Origin: Halieaceae bacterium
Lineage (GTDB): Bacteria; Pseudomonadota; Gammaproteobacteria; Pseudomonadales; Halieaceae
Assembly: GCA_902547755.1 (NCBI GenBank)
Contig: CACCPA010000001.1
Span: 248,001 to 312,000 of the forward strand
Reading direction: 5' to 3'
DNA length: 64,000 nt
Position 1 is the stretch's first letter. Every line of letters starts with the position of its first letter. Both the position numbers and the translations under genes were made by a program. Under the pieces are notes generated by a model. That model saw only the letters and a list, made by a program, of their open reading frames with translations, was not told where the DNA came from and made no database searches. Below, piece by piece: positions 53,859 to 63,779 of the stretch.

Positions 53859-54143
53859 CTAGGGCAACACTGAATCAATTGCGCCAGCCAGCTGGAAGTC
53901 CTTTTCGGTCAGGCCATCGGCGTCGTGCGTCGACAATCGGATGGTAACTTGGTTATACACATTGTCCCAATTTGGATGGTGGTCCATTGACTCGGCGAGC
54001 AGGGCAACGCTGTTCATAAAACCCCAAGCCTCGACGAAGTTCTTAAACACAAAATCTCGACGAATGAATTTGCCCTCAAGGCGCCATCGACTGTGTGTCG
54101 TCTTGAGTGCGTATTCTACCTGTACGTCAGTTAGTGCTTTCAT
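53859..54143 (-). CDS. phhB: Pterin-4-alpha-carbinolamine dehydratase
   Basis: A 94-residue single-domain protein with the DCoH/PhhB signature: AESMDHHPNWDNVYNQVTIRLSTHDADGLTEKDFQLAGAID, where the two adjacent histidines and the later His are catalytic. It dehydrates 4a-hydroxytetrahydropterin and so recycles the cofactor of phenylalanine hydroxylase; no phhA is adjacent. It overlaps the trmA end by about 17 bp on the same strand. Confidence 0.93.
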   Translation of the reverse strand: MKALTDVQVEYALKTTHSRWRLEGKFIRRDFVFKNFVEAWGFMNSVALLAESMDHHPNWDNVYNQVTIRLSTHDADGLTEKDFQLAGAIDSVLP

Positions 54144-55242
54144 GTGATCCTCGGCGTATCAGACTGACCCCACACTCCAGGTGATGTGTGTATGGGAACT
54201 GATCAAAAAACGCAAGCGTTTCGATTCGGTGCGTCACGGTCAATTCTTTAAGATTATCAATTAAAGTCAATGGGTTACAGCTGATATAAAGAATTTGATT
54301 GAATTTTATGCAGAGCCTTGTCGTGCCTTCGTCGAGACCTGCGCGAGGCGGATCAACAAGAACAGTAGCCAAATCATAGTCATTTAGTGGCGGTTCCAGA
54401 GACTTCAGTCGACGAAATTCGCGCTCACCGTTCAGCGCTTGGGTCACTTCCTCCGCAGCCAAGCGAGCGAGGGCGACGTTGTCGACTTCATTCAACACCA
54501 AGTTGTCCTGAGCCGCCCTCGTGGCCACTTTGGACACCTCGGTCGCCAAAACACGTCGATAGTGTTTCGACAGCGGAATCGTAAAGTTGCCAACGCCGCA
54601 ATAGAGCTCAAGAAGGTCTTGATCCGTATTTTGAGCGTGCGCGCATGCCCAGCTGAGCATTTCTTGATTAACCGTGGCATTGGGCTGTATAAACGCTTGC
54701 TCGGGTTGTTTGTAGGTAAACGGGCACCCGTCAGCCTGCAGCGTCTCAATAACCCAGTCATCGCTTACGACAAGCTTTTGGCCTCGTGATCGACCAATTA
54801 ACTTGATGTTAAGTGATTGTTCGACCTTGGTTGCTTCCTGACTCCACGCTTCGTCGAGTTTTCGATGGTAGATAAGAGTAACGAGACACTCACCGGATAG
54901 AGTGGAGAGAAACTCTACTTGGAAGAGCTTGGTGCGAAGTATTGCGTTGCCCCGCAGGAGCGCTCTCAAAGGCCCCAGCACAGATTGGATCCCCTCACTA
55001 ACGAAAGGAAAGGCGCTGATCTTGATTGGCTCTCGCGGTCTTTGGCGCTCGAACATGACGAAATTGAGGTCCTCACCATCATGCCAGACCCTGAATTCGG
55101 CTCGCATCCGAAAGCTATGGGTGGGCGAAGGGAATATCTGGGGCTCAGGCGCATCCAGCGCTTTAAAGACAGAGAGAACCGCCGCTACCTTTTCATTAAG
55201 TAGCTCCTGATAGCGCTCGGGTTGATAATCGTTGGGTAGCAC
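54127..55242 (-). CDS. trmA: tRNA (uracil-54-C5)-methyltransferase
   Basis: A 371-residue SAM-dependent methyltransferase that makes ribothymidine-54 in the T loop of tRNA. The SAM motif is ELYCGVGNFTIPLS, the catalytic region is LVDPPRAGLD and the nucleophile is the Cys in YISCNPLTLIDN; FLSTLSGECLVTLIYHRKL is typical of TrmA rather than RlmC/D. Length and the lack of a TRAM domain also fit TrmA. It is followed by phhB and lies just downstream of the tus operon. Confidence 0.93.
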   Translation of the reverse strand: MLPNDYQPERYQELLNEKVAAVLSVFKALDAPEPQIFPSPTHSFRMRAEFRVWHDGEDLNFVMFERQRPREPIKISAFPFVSEGIQSVLGPLRALLRGNAILRTKLFQVEFLSTLSGECLVTLIYHRKLDEAWSQEATKVEQSLNIKLIGRSRGQKLVVSDDWVIETLQADGCPFTYKQPEQAFIQPNATVNQEMLSWACAHAQNTDQDLLELYCGVGNFTIPLSKHYRRVLATEVSKVATRAAQDNLVLNEVDNVALARLAAEEVTQALNGEREFRRLKSLEPPLNDYDLATVLVDPPRAGLDEGTTRLCIKFNQILYISCNPLTLIDNLKELTVTHRIETLAFFDQFPYTHHLECGVSLIRRGSHESTN

Positions 55243-55248
55243 GAGAAC

Positions 55249-55575
55249 TCAGAGACAGTTTTTAGGCTTAGGTAAGCCCGCTATTCGACTCGCGACGCGC
55301 GCTGGAGAGCCCGGAAATAGGGACATCAAATAAATGCTCGATCCCTTTGAGGGCCCTAGTTTTAGTTTGGTGTATTTTACCAGCGCCCGATTGGCCGGTG
55401 ATGCATCGAACTCTTCGAAGTATTCACGGAGTAGATGAATGACTTCCCAGTGCTTATCCTGCAACGCAATGCCTTCCTCAGCTGCAAATACCGTGGCCAG
55501 GTCGCGCGTCCAAGCCTGTGGGTCTTTCAAAAAGCCGTGCTTATCGAGTGCTATGGATGACGGAAGCGTATTCAC
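55249..55575 (-). CDS. tusE: TusE-family sulfur-relay protein (DsrC-like)
   Basis: A 108-residue DsrC/TusE protein, the last sulfur acceptor before MnmA in 2-thiouridine synthesis on tRNA. It ends GLPKPKNCL with the conserved penultimate Cys. I choose a GTG start at 55575 because a GGGGA site lies about six bases upstream, at the end of the tusB gene; the upstream ATG frame would overlap tusB heavily. Length then matches E. coli TusE (109). Last gene of tusDCBE. Confidence 0.9.
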   Translation of the reverse strand: MNTLPSSIALDKHGFLKDPQAWTRDLATVFAAEEGIALQDKHWEVIHLLREYFEEFDASPANRALVKYTKLKLGPSKGSSIYLMSLFPGSPARVASRIAGLPKPKNCL

Positions 55576-55576
55576 A

Positions 55577-55834
55577 CTATCCCCAAGAGCAAAGGGTGAT
55601 CGAGTCGAGCACGCATTGTACCCACGCCTGATCACTGAGGACGGGAAAATTTTTATCCTCATCACTCGCCCCCTCGTCTGAAGCTAGACAGACGATCTTT
55701 AATCCTGTCGCCTCCAGCTCTGCAGACAGACTTCCGATGCCCGCTGTATCGGTCCAAACCACGAGGTCATCGGACGCGATGAATGGTCTAGCAGTAGGCC
55801 ATGCGTGTGCACCATTGATGACATGGACATTCAT
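55577..55834 (-). CDS. tusB: TusB sulfur-relay protein (DsrH-like)
   Basis: An 85-residue member of the DsrEFH/TusBCD complex in cytoplasmic tRNA thiolation. It is short like TusB, with HVINGAH at the N terminus and DDLVVWTD around residue 23. It overlaps tusC by 4 bp. Sequence alone is weak, but the order D-C-B-E fixes identity. Confidence 0.85.
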   Translation of the reverse strand: MNVHVINGAHAWPTARPFIASDDLVVWTDTAGIGSLSAELEATGLKIVCLASDEGASDEDKNFPVLSDQAWVQCVLDSITLCSWG

Positions 55835-56190
55835 GTGAAGGTCACCACGTGAGATGCATTGCTTATGAGTGAAGCGATATCCGAGGGCTCAAGACAGGTC
55901 ACAGGTAGATCAACGACATTGGTATTGGCGGTAGGTTCGTTTGAGCTTACGTAGAGATGATCTACGTCGTAGAACGGCAGTGACTGTAGAAGCTTCCGCA
56001 GATCGGTCTGGTCGGCCGGCGGTGATATGTCTTGGTCTAGATACTGACAACCCGCACCGGTAAACAACACTGAGGCGTTTTGCCCAAAGGCGCCTGCAGC
56101 CATTACCGCGTCGATGGCCGGGTCGCTGGGTAGCTCATGCACGTAGGGGCTACTACCGATGATAAAAAGCCACGTGCTGGTCTTATCCAA
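55831..56190 (-). CDS. tusC: TusC sulfur-relay protein (DsrF-like)
   Basis: A 119-residue DsrF-type subunit. The N terminus (STWLFIIGSSPYVHE...AIDAVMAAGAFGQNASVLFTGAG) has the sheet-helix pattern of the DsrE fold, and Asp/Leu-rich PFYDVDHLYVSS follows. It forms the heterohexamer with TusB and TusD. It overlaps tusD by 8 bp and tusB by 4 bp, in one operon. Confidence 0.88.
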   Translation of the reverse strand: MDKTSTWLFIIGSSPYVHELPSDPAIDAVMAAGAFGQNASVLFTGAGCQYLDQDISPPADQTDLRKLLQSLPFYDVDHLYVSSNEPTANTNVVDLPVTCLEPSDIASLISNASHVVTFT

Positions 56191-56497
56191 AACTCATCAC
56201 CTTGTCGCTGGCAAGCCCTGCCTCGATGAGGTCACCCAAACCTTCAACAGCAAAATTGTCGTCTGCTGTCAATCCAAAGGTTTCAGCGGAGGCACTGCAG
56301 AGAACCAGACGAGCGCCTACCGCGTGCGACCAGTCAGACCAGAACTGCTTTTCTTGGCCTGTGGCGTGTAGCACACCTTTGCCGTAGAAAAAGACGCAAT
56401 GCATACGCGCATCGGCATCGCTACTAGCCTTGGCAAAACGTAGAGCTGCCGAGGTGACAGCGGGTTCATTTTTGATCAGTAAGGACAGAGTGGTCAT
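56183..56497 (-). CDS. tusD: TusD sulfur-relay protein (DsrE-like)
   Basis: A 104-residue DsrE-type protein, a little shorter than E. coli TusD (128). The catalytic Cys that accepts persulfide from TusA is in LVLCSASAETFGL; CVFFYGKGVLHA is the fold signature. It passes sulfur to TusE. It is the first gene of the tusDCBE operon, preceded by a bidirectional terminator at 56516. Confidence 0.88.
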   Translation of the reverse strand: MTTLSLLIKNEPAVTSAALRFAKASSDADARMHCVFFYGKGVLHATGQEKQFWSDWSHAVGARLVLCSASAETFGLTADDNFAVEGLGDLIEAGLASDKVMSFG

Positions 56498-56515
56498 TGA
56501 AACTAAGTGCGCAAT

Positions 56516-56541
56516 AAAAACCCCGGCAAGCCGGGGTTTTA
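56516..56541. terminator. Bidirectional intrinsic terminator
   Basis: A-rich flank, 7-bp stem CCCCGGC/GCCGGGG with AA loop, and T-run. On the minus strand it ends the YccA-like transcript that enters from 57232; it stands upstream of tusD on the same strand. Confidence 0.85.
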
Positions 56542-56557
56542 AACATAAAACTCTGTT

Positions 56558-57232
56558 TCAGTCTTCACCGCCAAAAACACCTAGCAGGTGAAGTAGGTTT
56601 ACGAACAAGTTGAAGATGTTGAGGTACAGGCCGACCGTCGCGCGGATGTAGTTGGTCTCACCACCGCGAACGATACGGCTCGTATCCATCAGGATAAGCC
56701 CTGACATAATCATGATGATTGCGGCTGAGATCGTGAGTGAAAGCGCAGGTATAGCCAAAAAGATGTTGGCAATCATGGCAACGATGGCGACCAATAACCC
56801 CGCAAACAGGAATCCCCCCATAAATGAGAAGTCGCGTTTTGATTGTAGTGCATAGGCCGACAAACCAAAGAAGATGAGCGCCGTCCCACCCAATGACTGC
56901 AAGACCAACTCGGGGCCATTGGCCATAGACAGGTACTCATTGAGCACAGGGCCCAATGCGGCACCCATAACGCCCGTGAAGGCGAAGATAGCGGGTAACC
57001 CCTTAGCCGTATCCGCCATCCGGTTAACGACGAAAAGTAGGCCAAACCCAACTAGCACGAACACCAGATACATAATAGACGGTAACTGCAGCGCCATTGA
57101 AATCATTGCGGTCACTGCACTGAACGCCAGTGTCATCCCTAGTAGCATGTAGGTGTTGCGCAGAACTCTATTTGTCTCTCGTGCTGCAACATCCATTGGA
57201 GCAGTTGACACATCGACTCGTCTCTCAGACAT
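56558..57232 (-). CDS. Bax inhibitor-1/YccA-family membrane protein
   Basis: A 224-residue seven-helix inner-membrane protein of the BI-1/YccA-YbhL family. Recognisable segments are RNTYMLLGMTLAFSAVTAM, GPVLNEYLSM and the late LILMDTSRIVRGGETNYIRATVGLYLNIFNLFVNLL. YccA is a substrate and modulator of FtsH; BI-1 relatives leak calcium. Expressed alone and ended by the hairpin at 56516. Confidence 0.92.
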   Translation of the reverse strand: MSERRVDVSTAPMDVAARETNRVLRNTYMLLGMTLAFSAVTAMISMALQLPSIMYLVFVLVGFGLLFVVNRMADTAKGLPAIFAFTGVMGAALGPVLNEYLSMANGPELVLQSLGGTALIFFGLSAYALQSKRDFSFMGGFLFAGLLVAIVAMIANIFLAIPALSLTISAAIIMIMSGLILMDTSRIVRGGETNYIRATVGLYLNIFNLFVNLLHLLGVFGGED

Positions 57233-57328
57233 GTTTGGTTCCTCTCGTAAGTTAACTAATCAGTTAATAATTTCGTTGCATATCGTAATAATATAGGGGC
57301 GACTCAGTCCATATCCAAGCGAAAACAT

Positions 57329-58030
57329 TTATTCAGCCTCCGCTTGTGCCCTAACTTCTGCAACAAAGGTTAAATTTCCCGCCACGAAGGTGTTGGACGG
57401 AGCCGAATCGAGCGTCATCTCTGCGCGCATTAAAGTAGGTTGCGGTCTTAGGGAATAAGGCGCTATCTCGGAGATCTGAGTGATGCTAGAAAGAGACAGA
57501 CCTGCAGCCCTAGCAAGTAGTGTTAGCTTTTTGCTCGCATCTTCCACGGCCTTGCTCAGTGCTTCATCCCTTGCGTCAGGTGCGTCGGAAGACCCCATTA
57601 CGGGAGAGCTAATGAGGGTGGCTCCAGCACTGGCGAGCGCACTCAAGGCCGCTCCCACGCGGTCTATTTCAGCGATGGTGAAAGAGATAGTTCGAGTGAC
57701 TCTGAAGCCCATAAATTGCTGCTGATCGGTTGCTCGATCCCACCGGTATTCGGGGAGTAACGACAGCTCGCTCGCGTTCAGACTGTCTGACTTTAGTGAA
57801 AATGATTTTATGACGGAGAGCATTGCGTCGACTTCTTTTGACGCTCGTGCCTGTGCCTTGCCCGCGTCCCGATCAACCAGTGACACCTGTGCGGTGATGA
57901 TTGCTTCGTCAGGAGCAACTGAGACCATCCCCTTACCAGTGACATCAAGTTGTGTTGTGGCCAGTGAAGGTACACAGATGAGAAGCCCTAAAACGAGCTG
58001 ACTCGAAATGAAAATTCGTAGTTTTTTCAT
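57329..58030 (-). CDS. SIMPL-domain (DUF541) exported protein
   Basis: A 233-residue exported SIMPL/DUF541 protein: signal peptide MKKLRIFISSQLVLGLLICVPSLA, then LDVTGKGMVSVAPDEAIITAQVS and the characteristic GFRVTRTISFTI. Relatives (E. coli YggE) reduce oxidative stress and the periplasmic fold is known; the mechanism is not. I prefer the MKKL start at 58030; an ATG four codons upstream is possible. Divergent from the M28 peptidase. Confidence 0.85.
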   Translation of the reverse strand: MKKLRIFISSQLVLGLLICVPSLATTQLDVTGKGMVSVAPDEAIITAQVSLVDRDAGKAQARASKEVDAMLSVIKSFSLKSDSLNASELSLLPEYRWDRATDQQQFMGFRVTRTISFTIAEIDRVGAALSALASAGATLISSPVMGSSDAPDARDEALSKAVEDASKKLTLLARAAGLSLSSITQISEIAPYSLRPQPTLMRAEMTLDSAPSNTFVAGNLTFVAEVRAQAEAE

Positions 58031-58165
58031 GGCGCTATCCAAAGGGGGTACCCACGTTTTGATTGTGAGGCCCGCAAAAAAGTTCCAGTCAGTGTGATTT
58101 TCATCATACTGCGCCTGTTAAAGTAAAACGTATCAGCACGGATATTAGTACAGAGAGAAATCATC

Positions 58166-59578
58166 ATGCCAAAACTTCGCTTATACGCAGTCATCCTGGC
58201 GTTTTTGTGTGTACCCACAGGATGGGCTACTACCGACACGTCGTATTCACAAGCTGATGTCGAAACGGCGATCTTACTTCGTGATGATGCGATGTCGGGA
58301 ACACGCGCGTGGAATATTGTCGAGAGCTTAACTACCGAAGTCGGACCGCGACTTGCCGGCAGCGAGGCGGAAGCTCGAGCGAGGGACTGGGCGGTCGAAA
58401 ACCTTACGCGCTACGGGTTTGAGAATGTTCGTGTGGAGCCGTTCATGATCGAGGGTTGGCGTCGAGGCGCGGAGACGGCAGAGGTCGTATCACCGTTCCC
58501 ACAAACGCTGGCTATAACCTCGTTAGGCAACAGTGTGGCGACACCCGCAAACGGTGTTGAGGCAGAGGTCGTTCTCTTTGAATCCTTGGCCGCGCTCCGG
58601 GCTGCGCCTGATGATTCCTTGAAAGGCAAAATTGCCTACGTCGGTCACGCAATGAAGCGCACTCAAGACGGATCCTCGTATGGCCATTTTGTTCGACTTC
58701 GTTCAGCCGGTGCTGTTGAGGCGGGGCGCCGTGGTGCCATAGCGACACTCATTCGCTCGATCGGGACCGATAGCCACCGCATGCCGCATACAGGCAACAT
58801 GAGTTACTCGAGTGACGTAACCCCCATTCCTATTGCTGCCTTGTCTAACCCTGATGCCGATCAGCTGGAGCGAATGGCGCAGCGGGGTCAGAGTATCCGT
58901 GTCAAATTGACCTTAACGCCCAGCTACACGGGCGTGGTTGAGAGCGGTAATGTGGTCGCCGAGCTACCCGGCAGTGACCTGGCCGATGAGCTAGTCGTTA
59001 TCGGTGGTCACCTTGATAGCTGGGATCTTGGAACGGGCGCTATTGATGACGGGGCAGGTGTTGCCATCACAATGGAAGTGTTACGCCGAATTAAAGAAGC
59101 GGGTCTAAAGCCCCGCCGCACCATTCGGCTGGTTTTATGGGGCTCGGAGGAGGTAGGACTGCTCGGTGGGTACGCTTACGCAGACAAGCACAAAGATACC
59201 CTGCGAAATCATGTTGTCGGCACAGAGAGCGACTTTGGCGCCGGCCGGATCTGGAAGATCACTCGCAGCATCAATGAGCAAGCAAAGCCGGTGGCGGACA
59301 AGATTGCCGAGCTCGTCGAGCCGTTAGGTATTGCCCCGGGCAGTAACAGTGCACGATCCAGCGGGCCTGACCTTAGTCCCATGAACGCACAGGGCTTCCC
59401 TGGGTTCCGCTTTGTTCAAGACGGAAGCGACTATTTCGATTTGCATCACACGCCAGATGACACGCTCGACAAAATCGACCCTGCGGCAATGGACCAAAAC
59501 GTTGCGGCCTACCTCGTTTTCGTCTGGATGGCCGCCAACAGTAATGTGAGCGATTGGGGCTGGCCTGCGGAGCAGTAG
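58166..59578 (+). CDS. Exported M28-family zinc aminopeptidase
   Basis: A 470-residue exported di-zinc peptidase with a signal peptide (to about residue 21). Ligands appear in VVIGGHLDSWD (His, Asp), GAIDDGAG, GSEEVGLLGG (catalytic and bridging Glu), TESDFGA and HHTPDDTLD (last His). A PA-type insert occupies residues about 130-260. It removes N-terminal amino acids or dipeptides in the periplasm or outside. Monocistronic and read toward the tRNA-Ser gene. Confidence 0.9.
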   Translation: MPKLRLYAVILAFLCVPTGWATTDTSYSQADVETAILLRDDAMSGTRAWNIVESLTTEVGPRLAGSEAEARARDWAVENLTRYGFENVRVEPFMIEGWRRGAETAEVVSPFPQTLAITSLGNSVATPANGVEAEVVLFESLAALRAAPDDSLKGKIAYVGHAMKRTQDGSSYGHFVRLRSAGAVEAGRRGAIATLIRSIGTDSHRMPHTGNMSYSSDVTPIPIAALSNPDADQLERMAQRGQSIRVKLTLTPSYTGVVESGNVVAELPGSDLADELVVIGGHLDSWDLGTGAIDDGAGVAITMEVLRRIKEAGLKPRRTIRLVLWGSEEVGLLGGYAYADKHKDTLRNHVVGTESDFGAGRIWKITRSINEQAKPVADKIAELVEPLGIAPGSNSARSSGPDLSPMNAQGFPGFRFVQDGSDYFDLHHTPDDTLDKIDPAAMDQNVAAYLVFVWMAANSNVSDWGWPAEQ

Positions 59579-59637
59579 GCTCTGTTGCGACCGAGGTCTT
59601 TGGCACAGTTTATATGGTTGGTAGAGCGTCAGGCATA

Positions 59638-59662
59638 AAAAAACCGCCTTTCGACGGTTTCC
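59638..59662. terminator. Probable bidirectional terminator
   Basis: A run of A, then AAACCG...CGGTTT inverted repeat with short loop, then T-rich. It lies between the convergent M28 peptidase gene and the tRNA-Ser gene and could stop both. Confidence 0.6.
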
Positions 59663-59668
59663 TTAAAA

Positions 59669-59756
59669 TGGCGGTGGGCCAGGGATTCGAACCCCGGGAA
59701 CCTCTCGGTTCAACGGTTTTCAAGACCGCCGCTTTCGACCACTCAGCCAGCCCACC
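59669..59756 (-). tRNA. tRNA-Ser (anticodon UGA)
   Basis: An 88-nt class II tRNA with encoded CCA on the minus strand. The acceptor stem GGTGGGC pairs with GCCCACC, discriminator G; the anticodon loop CTTGAAA gives TGA; a long variable arm and T arm with TTCGAAT follow. Intact. Confidence 0.96.
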
Positions 59757-59815
59757 AAAACTCTCACGACTCTAGTCTCGAGACGCGCCGCATTATAGCG
59801 AGGCTTTTCCCTCGA

Positions 59816-62464
59816 TCAAGCGTCGGCCGCCTCATTTTCCTCGATTAATTCGTCATTTGCCGCAGGCTCATCGATTCTCGGGCCTCGGGGGTCATTTGCG
59901 GCTCGCGGTGCCGCGCTTGCGAAGTGCGGAGCGTCGGGGAATGCCTCGGTTCCAAACACGCTGCCAATCGCTGTTTGCACCTTGATCTTACCAACAGGTC
60001 GTGCGTCTACCCGTGGGTCATTAATGGCACGACCCTCGGCAGTGATGCCTGACACATCGCGTTCATTTCCGGCGTGATCAGAGCCAGCCTGAACCACCTC
60101 GGTCTCTGCTATCTCAATGATCTCAGCAGGCTCCTCTCCGCTCTCAGCGGACGGCGCATCGGTTGTCTGCGCCGATGGAATGGTTGCAAACAACGACTCC
60201 TCACCGTTTGTGCTCGATCCGTTGTCGCTATCGACAGCTGCGAGCGTAGCTGCGCTGGCAGACTGCACGCCCTCAGTGGCTGTGGGCTCCGTATTGCCAG
60301 TCGTCTCGGCTGCAGGCTTGGGACCACGTCGTCGACGGCGACGCCCCTCGGACCGCTTTTCTGTCGGTCGGTGACGGGGTTCCTGTGATGCATCTTGATC
60401 AGTATTTGCTCCGTCAATGTCTTCAGCAGCTGTTTCGCTTTCGCTGACTGCCTCCTCGGTATTCATCTGGTCAGAAGCTGCATCATTTCCAGAGCGTCTA
60501 CGTCCGCCTCTGCGACCCCGTCTGCGACGTTTTTTGGGCTCACCGTCGGCATTGGTTTCATCCGACGTATCCGCAGCGATTTGTGTAACTTCGGTAGTCT
60601 CCTCGACCGTCTCAGCTGCCTGGGTTTGTTTGGCAGGACGCTTTCGCTGTCGATTGTTACGACGCTTGGGCTTGTTGTCCGCTTTACTCTCATTCTTCTT
60701 GGATTCTGAGGATTCCTCTTCAGCGGCTTCCTCCACCTTTGGCATTGGAGCGAACAAGGCCGACCACAGACGCGGCAACAGGCCTGGCTTTGGACTGTCT
60801 GCGGCTTCAGCCGCCACAGGTGCCTGTTGAGATGCTGCTTCTGGAGCGACGGCGGGTGGTGGTGCGTCAGGTGTCACCCCACGAACTAACGCTTGAGGCG
60901 CGGCTGCCGGCTTTTCGGCGTCCTCATAGGATGGCTCGCGATCAAACTCACTAAGGTCAATTTCGAAGCTCTCGCGATCGTCCTGATCAATTTCGTCATC
61001 TCGTAGTCGGATAACCTCGAAATGCGGCGTCTGCATATTGGGGTTTGGAATCACGACCACACGCACTTTGGTGGCCTGCTCGATTTCGCCGACGGCAGCA
61101 CGCTTTTCGTTTAGCAGAAAGGCCGAGACATCGACGGGGACAATCACACGCACTTCGCCAGTACGCTCCTTGGATGCCTCTTCTTGAATTAATCGCAATA
61201 TGGCGAGCGCCAGTGACTTGGTGTCACGAATCGACCCTTGACCTGTACAGCGTGGGCAGACCATTCCGCTGGTTTCTCCCAACGATGGGCGCAACCGCTG
61301 ACGCGACATTTCCAACAGCCCGAAACGAGAAATCCGGCCCAGTTGTATGCGTGCTCGGTCAATCTCAAGTGCATCACGCATGCGGTTCTCTACAGCGCGC
61401 TGATTTTTCGACGCATTCATGTCGATGAAGTCGATAACAACTAGTCCGCCCATATCACGAAGACGCAATTGGCGTGCAATTTCGTCGGCAGCTTCAAGGT
61501 TGGTTTGAAGCGCTGTAGCCTCAATGTCACTTCCTTTGGTTGCTCGTGCCGAGTTGATATCAATCGATACCAAAGCTTCCGTTGGGTCGATCACGATAGA
61601 GCCGCCAGAGGGTAGTCTGACTTCGCGTTGGAAAGCGGTCTCGATTTGACCTTCGACCTGGAATCGATTGAACAGCGGAAGACCATCGTTATAGGCCTTG
61701 ATCCGGTTCTGGTACTTGGGCATGACCATGCTGACAAAGTCGAGCGCTTGCCGGTGCGCGTGGGGCTCATCGATCAACACTTGATCGATATCATCTTTCA
61801 GATAGTCCCGAATCGCTCGGATGATGACGTCGCTTTCCTGATAAAGCAGCGTTGGCGGTGCGTTCTCATCTGCCGCTTCCGAAATGGCTGCCCAAAGCTT
61901 CAAGAGGTAATCGAGGTCCCACTGGAGTTCTTCAGCCGTCCGACCGACACCGGCCGTACGAATGATGACACCCATACCGTCGGGTATTTCCAGTTGAGCC
62001 AGTGCGTCTCGGAGTTCAGAACGATCATCACCTTCGATACGACGCGAAATGCCACCCGCTCGCGGGTTGTTGGGCATGAGCACCATGTAACGCCCGGGGA
62101 GGCTGATGTAGGTCGTAAGCGCAGCGCCTTTTGTGCCACGCTCTTCTTTGTCTACTTGGACAATGACCTCTGTGCCTTCCTTGATCGCATCTTTAATTTT
62201 CATCTTGCCATCATCGGAAGATGAGGAGCGGTAGTACTGGTGTGCCATCTCCTTGAGAGGCAAAAAGCCGTGTCGTTCTGCACCAAAATCCACGAATGCA
62301 GCCTCTAGGCTGGGTTCGACGCGAGTAACTTTTGCCTTATAAATATTGGCTTTGGTCTGCAGTCGCGCCCGGTTTTCGATGTCCAGATCGTACAGGCGCT
62401 GGCCGTCTACGAGCGCTACGCGAACTTCTTCGCGCTCGGTGGCGTTGATCAACATTTTCTTCAT
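59816..62464 (-). CDS. rne: Ribonuclease E
   Basis: An 882-residue endoribonuclease, core of the RNA degradosome. The N terminus [20 protein letters not shown] and the S1 domain (residues about 40-120) precede the catalytic DNase I-like domain, with the Zn-link CPRCTGQG near residue 405 and ...VDINSARAT for the magnesium Asp. After about residue 520 it is a low-complexity tail rich in E, A, P and basic blocks (RRRRGRRGG), as in scaffold regions. E. coli RNase E is longer (1061). Divergent from rluC. Confidence 0.95.
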   Translation of the reverse strand: MKKMLINATEREEVRVALVDGQRLYDLDIENRARLQTKANIYKAKVTRVEPSLEAAFVDFGAERHGFLPLKEMAHQYYRSSSSDDGKMKIKDAIKEGTEVIVQVDKEERGTKGAALTTYISLPGRYMVLMPNNPRAGGISRRIEGDDRSELRDALAQLEIPDGMGVIIRTAGVGRTAEELQWDLDYLLKLWAAISEAADENAPPTLLYQESDVIIRAIRDYLKDDIDQVLIDEPHAHRQALDFVSMVMPKYQNRIKAYNDGLPLFNRFQVEGQIETAFQREVRLPSGGSIVIDPTEALVSIDINSARATKGSDIEATALQTNLEAADEIARQLRLRDMGGLVVIDFIDMNASKNQRAVENRMRDALEIDRARIQLGRISRFGLLEMSRQRLRPSLGETSGMVCPRCTGQGSIRDTKSLALAILRLIQEEASKERTGEVRVIVPVDVSAFLLNEKRAAVGEIEQATKVRVVVIPNPNMQTPHFEVIRLRDDEIDQDDRESFEIDLSEFDREPSYEDAEKPAAAPQALVRGVTPDAPPPAVAPEAASQQAPVAAEAADSPKPGLLPRLWSALFAPMPKVEEAAEEESSESKKNESKADNKPKRRNNRQRKRPAKQTQAAETVEETTEVTQIAADTSDETNADGEPKKRRRRGRRGGRRRSGNDAASDQMNTEEAVSESETAAEDIDGANTDQDASQEPRHRPTEKRSEGRRRRRRGPKPAAETTGNTEPTATEGVQSASAATLAAVDSDNGSSTNGEESLFATIPSAQTTDAPSAESGEEPAEIIEIAETEVVQAGSDHAGNERDVSGITAEGRAINDPRVDARPVGKIKVQTAIGSVFGTEAFPDAPHFASAAPRAANDPRGPRIDEPAANDELIEENEAADA

Positions 62465-62822
62465 GTGTCAGGTTCCATAAGGCAACCCAACAGCGGGGGA
62501 GTGCACTGTAGTGCACGACATATCAGAAAGCGGACAGTGCTCTGTCACTTAGTTCGTCTTGTCGTGGCTGATATCACGGGGTAACTCAGCCTGAATCTCT
62601 CCGCGCTATCGGATCGCGGTGCTTACAAATAACTCTGAGCTGCCGTGCTTCGTTTCCATTTCCAATTCGCTGGCGCTTCGAGTTCGTTTTACTGGTTTTG
62701 CGGTCCGTATTTCGGGTAGTCTCCTCCCGGTCGCTTTCGCGTCATTGTCGGTGCGTCGCAAACCAGCGCGGAGGATAGCACTAGGGTGTTGATTCATCAA
62801 TCAAAGAGTTAAGTAGAGCACG
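62465..62822. other. rne-rluC divergent intergenic region (likely rne leader)
   Basis: A 358-base non-coding region between the divergent starts. In E. coli a ~360-nt 5' UTR of rne folds and mediates autoregulation; size and position fit here, but no shared secondary structure has been tested. It also has the rluC promoter. An open frame at 62606-62800 on the minus strand has no coding character. Confidence 0.5.
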
Positions 62823-63779
62823 GTGTCTAAATCCCAACCTGAATCCAGAGTTCAATTCATTGAGTTATCCGAAGAGGAATCGGGGCAGCGCCTTGATAAC
62901 TATTTGATGCGGATATTGGGTGGTGTCCCGAAAACACGAATCTACAAAGCGATCAGGACGGGAGAGGTTCGCGTCAACAAGGGACGAGCCAAGCCTGAGC
63001 GCAAATTGAATGCTGGTGATGTCATTCGAATACCTCCCATCGTGGTCGCCGCACGGGAAGAGGGGAGGCGTGTTCCAGATCGTTGGTCGCAACGAATCGA
63101 CCGCAGCATCGTGCACAACGACAACGAGCTGATGGTTATTGATAAACCCACAGGCCTCGCGGTTCATGGTGGTAGTGGTGTTCAGTTCGCGCTCATTGAG
63201 TCGCTGCGACAAATGTTTCCAGACCAGCGGTACATGGAGCTTGTTCATCGGCTTGATAGAGATACGTCGGGATTGGTCATGATTGCGAAACGCGCGTCGG
63301 TCCTGCGCGAACTTCATGCATTACTACGAGGTGATGGTGTCGATAAGCGTTATCTGGCACTTGTTGCCGGCAATTGGCCGGCTCATCGAGCGCGCGTTGA
63401 GGCTTCCCTTGAGAAATCCGCACTTCCGTCGGGCGAGCGCATTGTTCGAGTGACACCGGAGGGGCGGCGAAGCCTGACTGATTTTAGGGTTATTGAGCGT
63501 TATCGGGGTGCGACCTTGATTGAGGCCAAGCCCTTGACTGGTAGGACACACCAGATACGTGTTCACGCACAACACGCAGGTCATCCTATCCTTGGCGATC
63601 CCAAATACGGGTCTGAAGAGCAGCTCGCACTCGCAAAGGCACGCGGCCTAAAACGATTATTCCTACACGCACAACGTTTGGAGTTTCGCTTAGGTGGGCG
63701 ACGCTACTGTTTCGAGGCGCCACTCGACGATGAACTCTCTGCGGTATGTGATTCGTTTGGAAATAAAAGCTCAGGGTAA
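62823..63779 (+). CDS. rluC: Ribosomal large subunit pseudouridine synthase C
   Basis: A 318-residue RluA-family pseudouridine synthase. An S4 RNA-binding domain (SGQRLDNYLMRILGGVPKTRIYKAIRTGEVRVNKGR) is followed by the catalytic domain with HRLDRDTSGLVMIAKR (catalytic Asp in RLDRDTSG) and GRTHQIRVHAQHAGHPILGDPKYG. It modifies U955/2504/2580-equivalent positions in 23S rRNA. Start is GTG at 62823. Divergent from rne, and its end overlaps maf. Confidence 0.95.
   Translation: MSKSQPESRVQFIELSEEESGQRLDNYLMRILGGVPKTRIYKAIRTGEVRVNKGRAKPERKLNAGDVIRIPPIVVAAREEGRRVPDRWSQRIDRSIVHNDNELMVIDKPTGLAVHGGSGVQFALIESLRQMFPDQRYMELVHRLDRDTSGLVMIAKRASVLRELHALLRGDGVDKRYLALVAGNWPAHRARVEASLEKSALPSGERIVRVTPEGRRSLTDFRVIERYRGATLIEAKPLTGRTHQIRVHAQHAGHPILGDPKYGSEEQLALAKARGLKRLFLHAQRLEFRLGGRRYCFEAPLDDELSAVCDSFGNKSSG

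Noticed and set aside
60074-60830. Several plus-strand frames across the 3' half of rne
   Set aside because: Shadows of the low-complexity, codon-biased RNase E tail.
62606-62800. Minus-strand frame in the rne leader
   Set aside because: Arg/Thr-rich with no coding pattern; the region is better explained as rne 5' UTR and promoters.
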